Below are positions 47,513 through 58,890 of a stretch of 64,000 nucleotides of DNA, piece by piece. Within the stretch, counting starts at the first letter, position 1, and every line of letters starts with the position of its first letter. The DNA is from Collybiopsis luxurians FD-317 M1 (Eukaryota > Basidiomycota > Agaricomycetes > Agaricales > Omphalotaceae). The DNA lies in contig KN834780.1 of NCBI GenBank assembly GCA_000827265.1, positions 189,620 to 253,619 of the forward strand. Reading direction: 5' to 3'. The position numbers and the translations under genes were made by a program. The notes under the pieces were generated by a model, which was not told where the DNA came from, made no database searches, and saw nothing but the letters and a program-made list of their open reading frames with translations.

Positions 47513-48961
47513 GGGTAAGTTAATAGCAAGGCAGTCTGGGATGGATGAGTAGAAGTAGTAATCAAGTGAGCTGGTCACTGCGACTGGTACGACAAAGGAT
47601 GAGGGACAAGATTGAAGACAGGAAAGAAAGAGCAAGGAAGCTGTTTCGGAATCCTACCTGGTATAAAAAGGCACTTGTACATCAGAGGCTCCATCGGATA
47701 TGAATATAATTTTACACCTCTCCCGGTGGATATCATGAGAGTGAATAACAACCGGTAGGTAGAATCATGCGTCAATCCAATGTGTCCCGCTTTTTGCAAT
47801 GCGTATGTGAGTAGTATGCGCGTCAATATATATAAATTGGAGTTGATTGGATTATATTTTCTTACCAATAACATCTCATATATGATTATACTTAATTGTA
47901 ATCAGACGCTTATCCATTATCATATATATTCTACAATCCAGCTAGTGACTGATGAATCCTTGTCAACAAGTGATAACCAATTAAAAGAAACTGTACCAGA
48001 AGGGCTTGTACTATCCGTAGTCTTTCATCAACGTACCTTTGAGCTAAAGCAAATTTATGAACAAACTCTCAAATTCGAGGTCGCTCGCGACTTGATGAAC
48101 TCAATAATGAGCGCTTGAGCTTGATGATGGAAGGGGTCCAGTCAAGACCTATCCAATTCTGACCATCGGGATGGATTTTCAGTGAGCTACCGGTGCGAGC
48201 GGGCTATAAGGGTTCGGGACGCCCTTGAATCTGACACAAGTTGAGAAAAACAAGCCGAGAATATAAGAGCTGATTTAAATGGAGAAGCTACGTACAAAGT
48301 GAGTGCATATACACAGATAAATGTATGAAATACGGATCTTGTGAAACGAACAGACGAGATAATAAGTTATAAGGCAAATGAGTGAACAGATAGAGCGGAA
48401 GACAGAGGTGATTGTTACACCTGCGAGCACGTAGGGGCCATAATTTGCAAGATGCAAGCGACTTTGTGAGCAGTAAATACTAGACAGGAACTTTATATCT
48501 CAATTCACCAAATTTGTCACTGTAGAACTTCTGATAAGTGACGGATCAATTGAGTACTTTGTATGTAGTGATGAAATCTACCGATTTTTGATATTTAGTG
48601 GTGGCTTCAAATGTAATGAAATAGCTGGCTCGAAAGATGTAGAAGTGCATCACCATCTAAAAAAAAATTTGTTGAGTATAAGCAAGAAAGAAATGCGGGT
48701 TGAATTGAATCAAATCCACATGTAGTTGTACAGCTGATAAAGTAGCCTGAGCCACTCGGATCTCTTTATTTACGAAGTTTCATGTACTCTGGGTTACACC
48801 CACAGCGATCCAAGCATGCTCGGGACTTCAAGCGCCCATCCAACCATATAATATGCAGTAGTTATATACATGCCCCCAAGCAGCCCGCTACTAGTTCACT
48901 GAATACAAATTGAGAAAGAACCCTAAGCATAAGTAGTATAACAGACGCTCTAGACTTGTCT
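47513..48961. other. intergenic, duplicated with the membrane genes
   Basis: An upstream region with blocks matching 42.0-42.4 kb and 51.0-51.2 kb. An open frame at 47780-48118 lies in AT-rich repeated sequence and is not supported. Confidence 0.5.
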
Positions 48962-50639
48962 CTAGATGTGCGGGAGAGAAATGATCCAGTGGGATGTTTG
49001 CAATGAATTATAGGGCAAATCGATTGTCGTCGCTACTGTCAGTACGACTAAAGCAAGCCTACTGAAAACAGTCCCTAATATCCAGATGCCCATCAGGAAT
49101 GAAATGATGATACGATATAGGCATCGTACCCTGCGCGGCCATCCCTTTGCATAAGGGCCAAAGGATAGCGCAGAATATATGAGAAAGGAGGTGATAGGTA
49201 CAATAAGTAAGATAGCCAAGAAGAGATGCAGCACAGCCCCCCGACGTTCCAGGATATCCTGTATCTGTTCCAGGGCAGCTATATTACCAGTGTCCTGTTC
49301 TACAGTTTCAAGGGAAACAGTGGGATTGTTTGAATCAAATAACTTCAGCACCAGAAATAAAAAATACATGGTTGCACTGAATTCAATACCAAATGCGAAT
49401 AAGAGCCCGCGAGAAGGTCTCAAGTGCTGATCAAACTCGAATGATGATATTTTGTGCCAATGTCTCTTCAGGGGATTGTGAAGCTTGTTATATATCCTTT
49501 CCAAGCCATTAAATGGCAGAAGAACAATGGCATACACCAATATCATGAGGAATTTGGTAAGAGCTCGTGCTTCCTGGAAATCTCCTTCATAGTAAGTCCA
49601 CATTTCAACCACTGCATCGGAAGAAAAAGGTCGTCGGCAGCATCTCCACAGTTGACGGAGTCCATTAGGGGCAGGTTGAATCCCTGATTGCTGTGAACCG
49701 AAGGAAGATTCCGACTTGATTGAAAAAGGCAAAAGGGAAAATCTGGGAGAATATATGTGACCTTGAGTCTGTAAGGGGCTCTGTACCCGCTGTGCCTGAT
49801 ACTGAGCTGCTAGCTTTGGATCTGTTACCTGGATTCGAATGTGACAACTAATCCCCTGGGGTTTGTCCCACCAAAAGAAGCACATGATGATATAGACGAC
49901 TGCATAGAGGATTGTCACCACCTCAAAGTCAGTTATATGCAGCTTCTGATTCCATCTGTACAGCAGCTGAACAACAAACCAGCTAGTCTGCCCGGCTGCC
50001 ACAAGTTTAGAAAAGGCATCGCTGTGACTACGATCCGCAATCTCATGCTCGGTCATATGCCCAATGAAGGATGCATGAGCAGCGAACGAGCGTTGGTCCA
50101 AACCACTTCCAAGTTCCGAATCGGAAGTGATACCATTAGAAGGGGTGTCGAAGTATCTCACAATTCTTGCTTTCTCCTTCGAATTGGCATCTGGAGGAAT
50201 CAAGCGAAGGACGCAAATAAGATCGTCACCGGCATAGAGAGCGAAGCCCCCCATGAGTGCAAAGAAAGCATGTTTCTTTGACCATCCTTCCGCACGGAAT
50301 CCTTTATATATCATAAAGTGCTTCAACATGCAGATTCGGAACGAAGCGACAAAACAGATCCAAAAGATACTTACTGGCTGAGAGCTTCTTCACTGAGAAC
50401 CATTCTCGTGCAGCCCATAATACCATTACTTCCGGTGCGATAAAAGCCACTATCATGAGCCCCACTTTTCGGCTAAGGGTCCTCCAGATGCTTTCATTCG
50501 GTGTCGGGAGGTTAGGATGGGTGATGATCCACGTGGATGCCACAAGAACACCAATACAGCTCCAAAGAATTTGTGACAGGGTACGACAATTATGTATGTC
50601 ATCGCAAGGAACCGAGGTAATGGGAAAGATATTGAGCAT
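48962..50639 (-). CDS. Agaricomycete multi-pass membrane protein family, copy 3 (534 aa)
   Basis: Exons 50639-50375 and 50301-48962 sum to 535 codons across a 73-bp intron. Same family marks (NCRTLSQILWSCIGVLVASTW, GWSKKHAFFALMGGFALY, DAFSKLVAAGQTSWFVVQLL, WWDKPQGISCHIRIQV). The acceptor is AAG rather than the TAG of copies 1 and 2. All helices appear kept. Copies 2 and 3 share PCDDIH before the Cys-Arg motif, so they are probably the closest pair. Confidence 0.85.
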
Positions 50640-53017
50640 GAGTATGAAGACTAGGGGGAATAGTAGGCTGGTTCACTGAGACGGGTGAGAAGGAATGGGA
50701 ATGCTGAAGGACTGGCCACCAGGACCAGTCAAAAAAGGTAGACAAAGAACGGGAAGAATGATACGAAAAGATGAAACAAGCCAGTATAAAAGGCACTTGT
50801 AAAGTAGAAGGACCCTCACACATATGTATACGACTGCCTCATCTCCAAGGAGATCATCAAAGTCAATTAATGATTCTTGCTCCACAAGAAACACTTATCA
50901 AACAACAAAAAAAAAACGGTAAGAAAGCGCACCAAGTTACTGCTACCGTGAGCAGATGCTTATGTGTATCTTCAGAGAAACATGACCCTACCGCTTGAGT
51001 TTGCTGTTTTTAAAAGCAAAGCCATAAACGATCTCCCAAGATTGAGGTCATCTCGCGACTTGATAAACTTGATGATGAACTTGATGATGGAACGTTTCGA
51101 GTCCTGATCCTATTCTTCAACTTGACTCAAATGCACCTGTAGTTTGACAGCTGATAGAGAAGTCTGAATTCCTTGCCTCACCCCTGAACCTTTCAATTAT
51201 TCTTCAAAGAGGTCGAAGCTTCATGTACTCTAGCTTAGACCCACAGCGATCCAAGCATACCGAGACTTTAGGTACCAATCAAGTACTAACCGACCGCAAA
51301 TGGTTGATCACTGAGGTTGCCTGGGGCTTGTTATCGACTGCAACAGACGACGCATCGTCGAAGATATTCATTCGCGATCACCTTTCGCTATGCATTGCTC
51401 CTGCCAATGATCGTTGCTGAGGCAGAACGTAATTGAAATGAATTGAAGCTCGGTTAAGAACGGTCATTGGCCCTGGAACCGGTCGGCGCGCATCCTTCCT
51501 GGATCGTTGCTTCTGAAAATTCGATATATTGTGCCAAGTGCACTCAAATGAAGCAGCGGAGTGCACTGGCTCTTTCGACCTTCAGCAGCATGCTTTCTTC
51601 ATCAACTCATGATACTTTTTCTCGATTTATACTTTTCCATATTCGATGAGCCGCTTGGAAAAGAGCCAGATCAAAGCGTGCAAATGCTACTGGAGCCCAC
51701 CGAGGAGTAATGTGGGTGAAACCAAGTACATCAATCGAAAATTTTAGAGTTGCCTGCGTCCAGAGTCGGTAGTCACTTGCGGAAGTGGTCAAGTGGGAAC
51801 GAAGAAGCAATTTTGATGGAAGATTTTCTGCCCCATTGAAAGGTAAGGCGTCTAAAGAGGGCGGAGAAAGCCAGCGCGCAGATGGGATATGAATCGATGA
51901 TAAGGCGTCTGTGGACCGTTTCGCGGAGTATATTATATTTATGGCAGCAGGTAATCGGCTTTGATCTCTCATTCGATATAATATTGGATTGATTCATGCT
52001 CGCGGTGTTCATCAAGACTTCGAAAGCTTCTTTATCTAAGAAGTGAGGATGATGGTGTCAAAAGCTTACAATTTGTCCCTCGTCTTCGGAGCGATGATAA
52101 CGAAGAGCCTGTCCATTTTAATGAGAATGAGTCTGTGAGTTAGGTAATCGAGTAGCTGAAATCATGACTGCATGCACTAGGTTCCTTCGAAAGTCGCGGT
52201 CTAAGTACCTTCGCGCTTTGTAGGTCAAACGCGTCTGTCTTTCTGACTGGAGTCCCGCCTGGGTGACACCTATGGACGAGACCGTGTATACTGATAAGTA
52301 TCTGTCATTCATTCATCCCCTCCTGACTTCCAAGTCGTCGTGTGTGGTTGAACTAAAAACAGAATCGCATGCCGTACGTTCCTGCCGATATGTAGCTCCT
52401 CCCGAATACTCCTAGAACCGTCGTTCTTCAATTTCAAGCTGAACTGAGCTTTACTGTATAACTAAGAACTTGTAGTAAGATTGCCGATTGAGGATTTTTT
52501 TTTTTACAATCCGTTCGGTGAATGATGAATGGTGAGTGTGCTCTCCCGCCCCCCCTCCCCGCGGTTTCCAGTGTTGATCGGTTCTGTAATGGGCTCCAGG
52601 TACATATGTAGAGTACGTACAGGGTTCTTTTTTTTTTTTTTTGCTTCGTTGAACCCAATTAATCTGACATCTTCTGGCATTTGAGTTGTTGTATACATAC
52701 AGTTTGTCGTGAACGTTGTGCAGTACAATGTGTGGTAGAGTACGTATACAGACTTCGAATCCGATGAATCCGATCGGGTGAGGGCTCCGAATAAGAATTA
52801 GACTCGAAGAGCTGGGCTTCAGGCTTCAGCGGCCTCGGTCTTTGGGAAATGTGGAATTTGCTTGGTGGATGAGGGTGTTCGAGTCATAACATAAGTAATG
52901 AACGATTTGTTTCGTAAATGTTGGTTCGCAAGACGTAAATAATTTGAATTTCGAAGGTTCCAGTGTAGGTACAGGAAAATATGATACCTACATTCGCGAA
53001 TCCCGCTGCCTGTCCTT
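50640..53017. other. intergenic
   Basis: Left part repeats the upstream region of the membrane genes. 51378-52015 has overlapping minus-strand frames of 62-121 residues with no domain I know. 52496-52505 and 52627-52643 are T-runs. The right end is the insertion site of the transposon. Confidence 0.4.
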
Positions 53018-53023
53018 CGTCTC

Positions 53024-53059
53024 TACCGTTGCCCTCAAGGACAAGGTCAAGTTTGACTT
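53024..53059 (+). repeat. left terminal inverted repeat (36 bp)
   Basis: Begins TACCGTTGCCCTCAAGGACA and is the exact reverse complement of 58855-58890. Inside it contains short CAAGG/CAAG iterations. Target duplication CGTCTC lies just outside at 53018-53023. Confidence 0.92.
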
Positions 53060-53558
53060 GATCAAACGCCGTTCCGCAAGTCCGGGGTCCTCTGGCGTAA
53101 GCCATGTGTGATATGTGACACGATGCCTTATGGACCTTGAACGTGACCATCCATGTCCGAAGATACGTCGTGTTCGAGCGGCAAACATGAATAGGATCGG
53201 AGACAAGAAACAAGGGAGGACTGTCGGTGAGTATCAGAGTATTATTGCGGTGTCTTCACATTTCTAACCCTTCTTTCTCGAGCATAGTGCGTATCTAAAT
53301 GTCAGAGTAGGGCAAACGCAGCTGGCACTTACTGGTGCTTTTCCATCGATTTTCAACCAACTTCCTACTCGCGTACATGGCTATCAACTCTAGTCCTAGC
53401 AAAGAATGCTTTCTGCCTGGACTTTGCTTCTGTGTGGCTTTGTACAGTTCGAAATTGGATGAAACTACGGTAGTACAAGGAGGCTATGTACATGTACTAG
53501 TATCTTTCTGAAAGCAATTATTTTTTAGGCTTGATAAAATTTGTGTACGTGGATTTGG

Positions 53559-55966
53559 TTAGACTACCTTCACATCGAGAAGCTGAAGGGCTTTGCAAAA
53601 CAAATTCTGCTCACATCCATTCTCATCTTCGGTATGGTGCTTGATATACGCGACCATTTTTAAACGTCCGCCGTCCCAATACACGCGCTCATTACTGTTG
53701 TCATCGTTGCTAAAGTCAGGGCATTGAACGGATGAGCATGAGCACGTAGTATGGATTGCTAACCTATGTGACTGCGGATCAATTAAACACAGAACTTTAT
53801 CTTTATTAAACGTTCCTGTACACATATGCTTAAGTGATAGCGACTTGCATGAATGTGCAAAGCTCACCCTGCAGGTCGCAAATGAGTAGTGTTTTCTTGG
53901 TCATTACATAGGTGTAGTGCATGTAAGCATGCATCAGAGAGGTGAGACGGTCTTTGGGAGCTTCACCAACGTCGTCGTTACCAGTGTACTTGGCTATTTG
54001 TGGGTCAGCTTCACTGCAGGGTAAGAGAGGCGTGGCAAGGAATTCCTTGTAATTTGCAATTTCGGATAGTTGTTCATAGAATTCTGGTTCCAGAACACCT
54101 AGAAAGGCATCATCGTAATTGAAGTAGAAATCTAATCCGAGTTCATAAGATTGGACAGCGATGAAGAAAAACACCTCTTACTCGGAAACTGTAGGCCTAT
54201 TTTGCGGAGCTCGTCCTTGAACTCCTCGGCAAGAAGGTGCGCATCTGCTAAATTCTCGAACTCTGCATGTAAGAACTTGGAGTTTTCGTCCTCGCTGAAT
54301 TGGGGTTTGCATTGGACAAAGGCAAACTCCTTCCCACCGAAACGAGCCTGATCATTCAAATCAAGTCAGTTGGGCAGTCGACACATCAAGATGCATAAAT
54401 CGCTCACATAAAATGCATTTTTTGAATACCCACTGCCGAGAAAAGCGGAATCCCTGTTGCGATGCATGCCTTGTTCAAGATCCTGTCGCCAATCAGGAGA
54501 CAGCATAATTTCCTTTTGATTGTGCTCATGGGTAAATTTTCGAGTTCCCTGGTCATATGCAACCTTCGTAAATGTGAAGGTTTGTAGTATAACGTCACGA
54601 GCATAGAGTATTCTAGGGCGGAAGGCACTCTTGCGGACCAAGAGAGAACCAGAGCGGTGAATGGAACCTTCACTACCCCCATTGCTGCCAAGGTCTTCCC
54701 CCTCCTCCTCTACAACTTTCCTCTTTCGTAGCGACAGCACTGCACTGGACTTATGTGGAAGACTGGATTGAAGCCCAGATACCTGTGCAGACTTGCCTGC
54801 AGCTCGGTCATCCCAGAATTCATCCTGAGGCTACAAAACTGTTAATGAGTAAGGAAGCTTGAAACACGAAGATCCATACCAAGTATCGATCTTCTATAAC
54901 GAGCCTCACACTTAATTTCCTGTTGTTAACTTGCTGGGGGTTGACATATCCGAGGATGGCAAAATGTTGAAGGAGACCTTCCATTGTATAATTTTCGATA
55001 TCGGCCATTTGCAGATGTGAGTGTTGACTTTTACTAGTATGAGCATGGAAAGAAACATTTTGACTAAATCAAGTACATAAGCAGAAAGAGCGAGTAATAT
55101 CTAAGAAAGGTACATACTTGGTTATATCTCCAGACATTCCTGGATTTCCCTCTTCATATGCATTTCGGATTTTGACTAAGATCTGATCGAACACCACTTT
55201 GACAAGTTCGTCCTTTTGAAACATTGGGTCGGTAGAATATCGATCAAGCTAGCCCAGTAAATCAACTTAGCATGAGCCGAAGTGAATGAGGCAGATAGCA
55301 ATTACCAATTCTAGCTTCTTGCCGACTTTCTTTCTCTTGCTTACCCACAATGATGAACAGACTTGAACTGACCCCATTCGCTTATGATGAGCAGCATCAA
55401 GAACAGCTTTTGTGATTGTGACTTGTTTCTTGCCAGCTACAGCAGCCGTTGCAGTTGTCGCAGCTCGCAGACTTGCATTCTGGGATCGAGAAACACCAGT
55501 TCGGAGACGACTCTGGGAAGCATTTTCTCGGTGTTCTTGTGCTGAAGAGAGAACATTCCTAGCCACCTCACTAGCCACCTCGCCCCTTTTGAGTTGGGCA
55601 ACCTGCTCAGCAACTCCAGTCCTGCGCAATATGGAGGCAGGAGTTACTTCCTGGTCCGCTGGAATTTTAGAATTAGACTTCGAGTGAGTTCAAAATAGGG
55701 CTAGCAGACTTGCCCCAGTGAAAGGCACAAGGTTGACACAGAGGGTTTGCCAATTCAGCATATATATGACTACAACTCATGCATCTCGGCTTTTTCTGTT
55801 ATAATAGTAAGAGCAAGTTATACCAGCTGCATAGAAGAAGTGAAAGTTTACGAACACGTATTGCTTCTTTCTCAATATCAGATTTACCAATCAAGTCTTT
55901 GCAGACAAAGCAAATTTCCATGTCCAGGCATGGATAGTCGTCACTACAGCTCAAGCATCTAACCAT
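53559..55966 (-). CDS. alpha-type protein kinase with N-terminal CxxC zinc motifs
   Basis: An atypical Ser/Thr kinase. The N-terminus (ATG at 55966) has RCLSCSDDYPC and EICFVC, then across an intron RCMSCSHIYAELANPLCQPC, so about nine cysteines in CxxC pairs likely bind zinc. A basic linker follows (KKQVTITKAVLDAAHHKR). The catalytic part includes YELGLDFYFNYDDAFLGVLE, SLMHAYMHYTYVMTKKTLLI then CDLQG, a short intron, and VLCLIDPQSH. The last exon gives YWDGGRLKMVAYIKHHTED and GCEQNLFCKALQLL, matching the Gly-rich and Cys/His zinc end of the alpha-kinase fold. I could not place the ATP-binding lysine with certainty (candidate stretch GKEFAFVQCKP). Several short introns keep frame. Lying inside the transposon, divergent from its integrase, it is cargo or an accessory gene. 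Confidence 0.78.
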
Positions 55967-56122
55967 GGTCGTAGTGCTTGAGAGATGGTGCCACTGATAC
56001 TCAGCGCCTGGGAACTTCTAAAAAAAGAATCGTCAAGCTCAAAGTGTCCAAGTTTCTTCGACTCATGATTCCATCGGCAGCCTCAACATAACGATATCAA
56101 CAGATTGCCATTCAAACTCATA
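55967..56122. promoter_or_regulatory. bidirectional start region between kinase and integrase
   Basis: Only 156 bp separate the two proposed ATGs on opposite strands. The genes may be expressed together from a shared promoter (inference). No clear TATA on either side. Confidence 0.5.
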
Positions 56123-57696
56123 ATGAACAGAAATCCAGCAGGGAAGAATCAATATGCAACTTGCAGTGAGGTATTCCAATGTAAATCTTCTCGAAGCTGA
56201 CAACCGCTGTGCTAGTTTCAGCAGATGATTTGACATTGGTAGAAGCACTTACCAAATACCACAGGAACAAATTAACAAATAATACTACCATTTCACGACT
56301 CCTAGAAGCTGAGTATAAAATAAAGATGAGGTACGGAATCTTGGTTCATTATATCCGAGCGAAAACTGGCAACTGCAGTGCATCTCAGTCCTTCTACTGT
56401 CAAAAATCGACGTAAAGAGTTGGGTTTGAAAGGTAGTCGTGGTGTGATGAAGACATTGGATGCAGGTGGAAAAGCGCAGGCTGAGCAGCTAGTTCTCAAT
56501 GAGATGTCAAAGGATCCTGCTCAACGAGCAGGAGTTCGCACTATTCAAGCTAGGGTTGCATACCACTCTAGTACACACCTGGCTCGGTGAGATAACTCTT
56601 GATGATCTGGCATGACTTCGATAACTGACTTCTGATTCAAAAGTGATTTTGTTTCAGACGTTATGCATGAGCATGCAGAAGAAGGATTTGACAAGCGTGA
56701 ACCAACAGCAAAGAAGATCAATCGTGTGCCAAAGGTACCATTAGGAATCCATCATCGGTGGGCAGGTGATGGCCACGATAAGCTCTATAAGATAGGCTTT
56801 CCTATCTGGGCTGTGGTTGATGACGCGACTGGGAAATACCTTGATGGCTGGGTCGTTCCAAGTAATCGAATGGCCAATGTTGTTGCGTACTGCTTTCTTC
56901 TCCTGGTAGAGAAGTTTGGAGGTGAGGCTGGATGTCAGCCAATATTGGGCATTGCTGACTTCAAGTAATTGGTAGGTATTCCGACTCAGTTTACCACAGA
57001 TTGTGGCTCTGAAACAACTATGCTTTTTGGCCTTATGAATGCATTAAGGTATAGTTTGTCCAAGTGTACTGTCGAAACAGTGCTGATTCTTGTACATTAT
57101 AGAGAAATTTTCCACCCCGAGTCTCCACTTGAAGAATTACCAGCGCATATATATTTGCGAAGTGTTCATAACATTTCCATTGAGCGCTCCTGGCTCAGAC
57201 TACGCTTGGATTTCGGTGACAATGCTGTGATATTCTTCAATCGGGGAATTGAGGAAGGGATTTATAACCCCCATGATCCGGACCACTAGTAAGCTATGAG
57301 CCTGTTCACGAAAGTATGTTCTGATTAAATGCGCTCAGTACTCTCTGCCAATGGCTGTGGCCTGTGCTTTTGCGTCAAGAGCTTGCCGAGTTTCTGGAAT
57401 TTCGTAATGGAGCAAAAATGCGAAAAGATAAGGACAAGGCTGGTCCGTCAGGGATATCCAGAGATCAGGCTTTCACACTATACGAGGACTGGGGAGGACA
57501 GAATTTCCTGATGCCAGTCGATGTGGCAGTTATCCGGGAGATAAAGGAGACAATGGGTGGAGACGGCCTTCTTGAGTTTGTATCTGCAGAGTTTGCTTCG
57601 CATGCTCAGGAGGCTTATGATAGTTTGCACATTAAAAAACTTGCGTTCGACAATGTTTGGATTGTATTCTCCGCTATGATTCCGCTTTTATTCTAG
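56123..57696 (+). CDS. integrase-core (DDE) transposase-like protein
   Basis: Spliced by eye from seven exons with intact phases: MNRNPAGKNQYATC joins DDLTLVEALTKYHRN; then SPSTVKNRRKELGLKG (helix-turn-helix type DNA-binding region); then the catalytic core. Core marks: HRWAGDGHDKLYKIGFPIW (first Asp), AVVDDATGKYLDGWVVPSNR, QFTTDCGSETTMLFGL (Asp and Glu), and YLRSVHNISIERSWLRLRLD. The end reads CQWLWPVLLRQELAEFLEFR and GPSGISRDQAFTLYEDWGG, finishing MIPLLF and TAG. This is the integrase-core protein common in basidiomycete genomes, expected to cut and join the element's ends. No stop or frameshift is seen once five or six short introns (48-70 bp) are removed, so it may be active. Confidence 0.83.
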
Positions 57697-57840
57697 ACTA
57701 CGTATAAAGAACGCCCTTGTATGATAAATGGTATTTTTCTATACTATTCAAAAAGCCCAGTGATAAAAATGTTTCGAGAACATCTTAAGTAGTTGGATCA
57801 TTATGCACCGACATGTAAATGTATTACAAGTACATTAGCT

Positions 57841-57909
57841 ATGTGTGATACTGAACATCCGACTATGTGTGATACTGAACATTCGACTACATGTGATACT
57901 GAACGTCCA
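57841..57909. repeat. 24-bp tandem repeat, three units
   Basis: Units beginning atgtgtgatactgaacatcc at 57841, 57865 and (more diverged) 57889. They lie behind the integrase gene, at the distal end of the ubiquitin-like remnant. Confidence 0.85.
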
Positions 57910-57959
57910 AGACTGGAGACTGGTTAGTTTGCGCGGGGACAAAGGACAACGTGAAGCAT

Positions 57960-58555
57960 GGATTCTGAATGTTCTGGTCAGACATAGTACAACCGTCCCG
58001 AGTGCCTAAATATCCAACGACTCGATATTCAATGTGACTGTCTTGACGAAGATCTGGATACCTCCACAGAGACGAGGGACATGATGAGAAGAAGGAATCA
58101 TATAGTGCAACTGTATTCAAGCTGCTTGCCGGCGAGGATGAATGAGATGATGTTGTTCAGGAGAACTATCTTCTTTCTCCAGTGCGCTTGCCTTTCCGGT
58201 GAGGGTCTTTGCAAAAATGCGTGTATCACCACAAAGACAGAGAAGATTGGGCCATCTTCGAGCTGACTTCAACCAAAAACCAGATACTACTGAGTCTGTG
58301 GGGATTCTACACAAACGACATTGTAAAAATATAAAGCAAACAGAATGAATATGACTACGCACCCTTTCTTGTCCTCAATCTCTGCCTCGAGGCATTGTTG
58401 AAGACATGAGACGGTCAAAATCTTGACAAAAATCTGCATGCCACGGAGAACAAGGTAAACAGCCGACTGTGTCTGGGTATTGTAGTCAGAAAGTTCAAAT
58501 GTCCTCGAGCCGCTTTCCAGCCAAGAGCTGAGTCCAAAAGATGACACAGGAATGG
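57960..58555 (-). pseudogene. decayed polyubiquitin-like array
   Basis: On the minus strand three ubiquitin-like starts appear in order: MQIFVKILT near 58439, RIFAKTLTGKASALE near 58220 and IQIFVKTVT near 58078. Before the first, LSDYNTQTQSAVYLVLRG matches a ubiquitin C-terminus, and before the third is a remnant VPRLCGG. Pieces such as EIEDKKG and SSPEQHHLI match the middle of the fold. Frames are broken and units are shortened, so no functional ubiquitin is predicted. It sits inside the transposon between the integrase gene and the right terminal repeat; capture of a host polyubiquitin gene followed by decay is the simplest reading. Confidence 0.75.
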
Positions 58556-58854
58556 GATAGAGTCTTCTTTATTTCAACTTGATCGTTCCCGAATGGCCTG
58601 GCTAGCTGTCTTCGATCGAAGAGTCTGCTGGAGCTTGAATCTTGAGGCTTGAGGCTTGAGGGACGGCGTCTGAGATTATCAATGAATCGGCATATGCCAT
58701 GTGAACTGGTGGTATCTCTGACACCTAACCACCAGTTTCATCGGCGAAATGCGACAGTATGGTGACCGGTCCATAGACCAGATTAATGTGACTCTGACTC
58801 AAAGTGTAACGGAGTACCAGGACCCCGTAAGACCCTTACGTTTAGCCTTCGGCT

Positions 58855-58890
58855 AAGTCAAACTTGACCTTGTCCTTGAGGGCAACGGTA
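58855..58890 (-). repeat. right terminal inverted repeat (36 bp)
   Basis: Ends ...GAGGGCAACGGTA, exact reverse complement of the left end, followed at once by CGTCTC. Just inside both ends a looser similarity continues (GGGGTCCT present on both). Confidence 0.92.

Larger units (their letters stand above)
53024..58890. mobile_element. 5.87-kb DNA transposon with integrase and alpha-kinase
   Basis: Bounded by perfect 36-bp terminal inverted repeats (53024-53059 and 58855-58890) and flanked by a perfect 6-bp direct duplication, CGTCTC, at 53018-53023 and 58891-58896. Inside: an alpha-kinase gene (minus), an integrase-core gene (plus) sharing a 156-bp intergenic start region, and a decayed polyubiquitin-like array (minus). 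The integrase is the likely mobility enzyme. Perfect terminal repeats, perfect target duplication and two intact genes argue for recent insertion. I do not assign a named superfamily; the TACCGTTGCC end and 6-bp duplication would be the features to compare. Confidence 0.85.

Noticed and set aside
47780..48118. 112-residue frame upstream of membrane gene copy 2
   Set aside because: AT-rich duplicated spacer; the frame is not kept in the matching spacers.
51607..51972. 121-residue minus-strand frame
   Set aside because: No domain, no clear start or splice partners; kept only as a remark in the intergenic entry.
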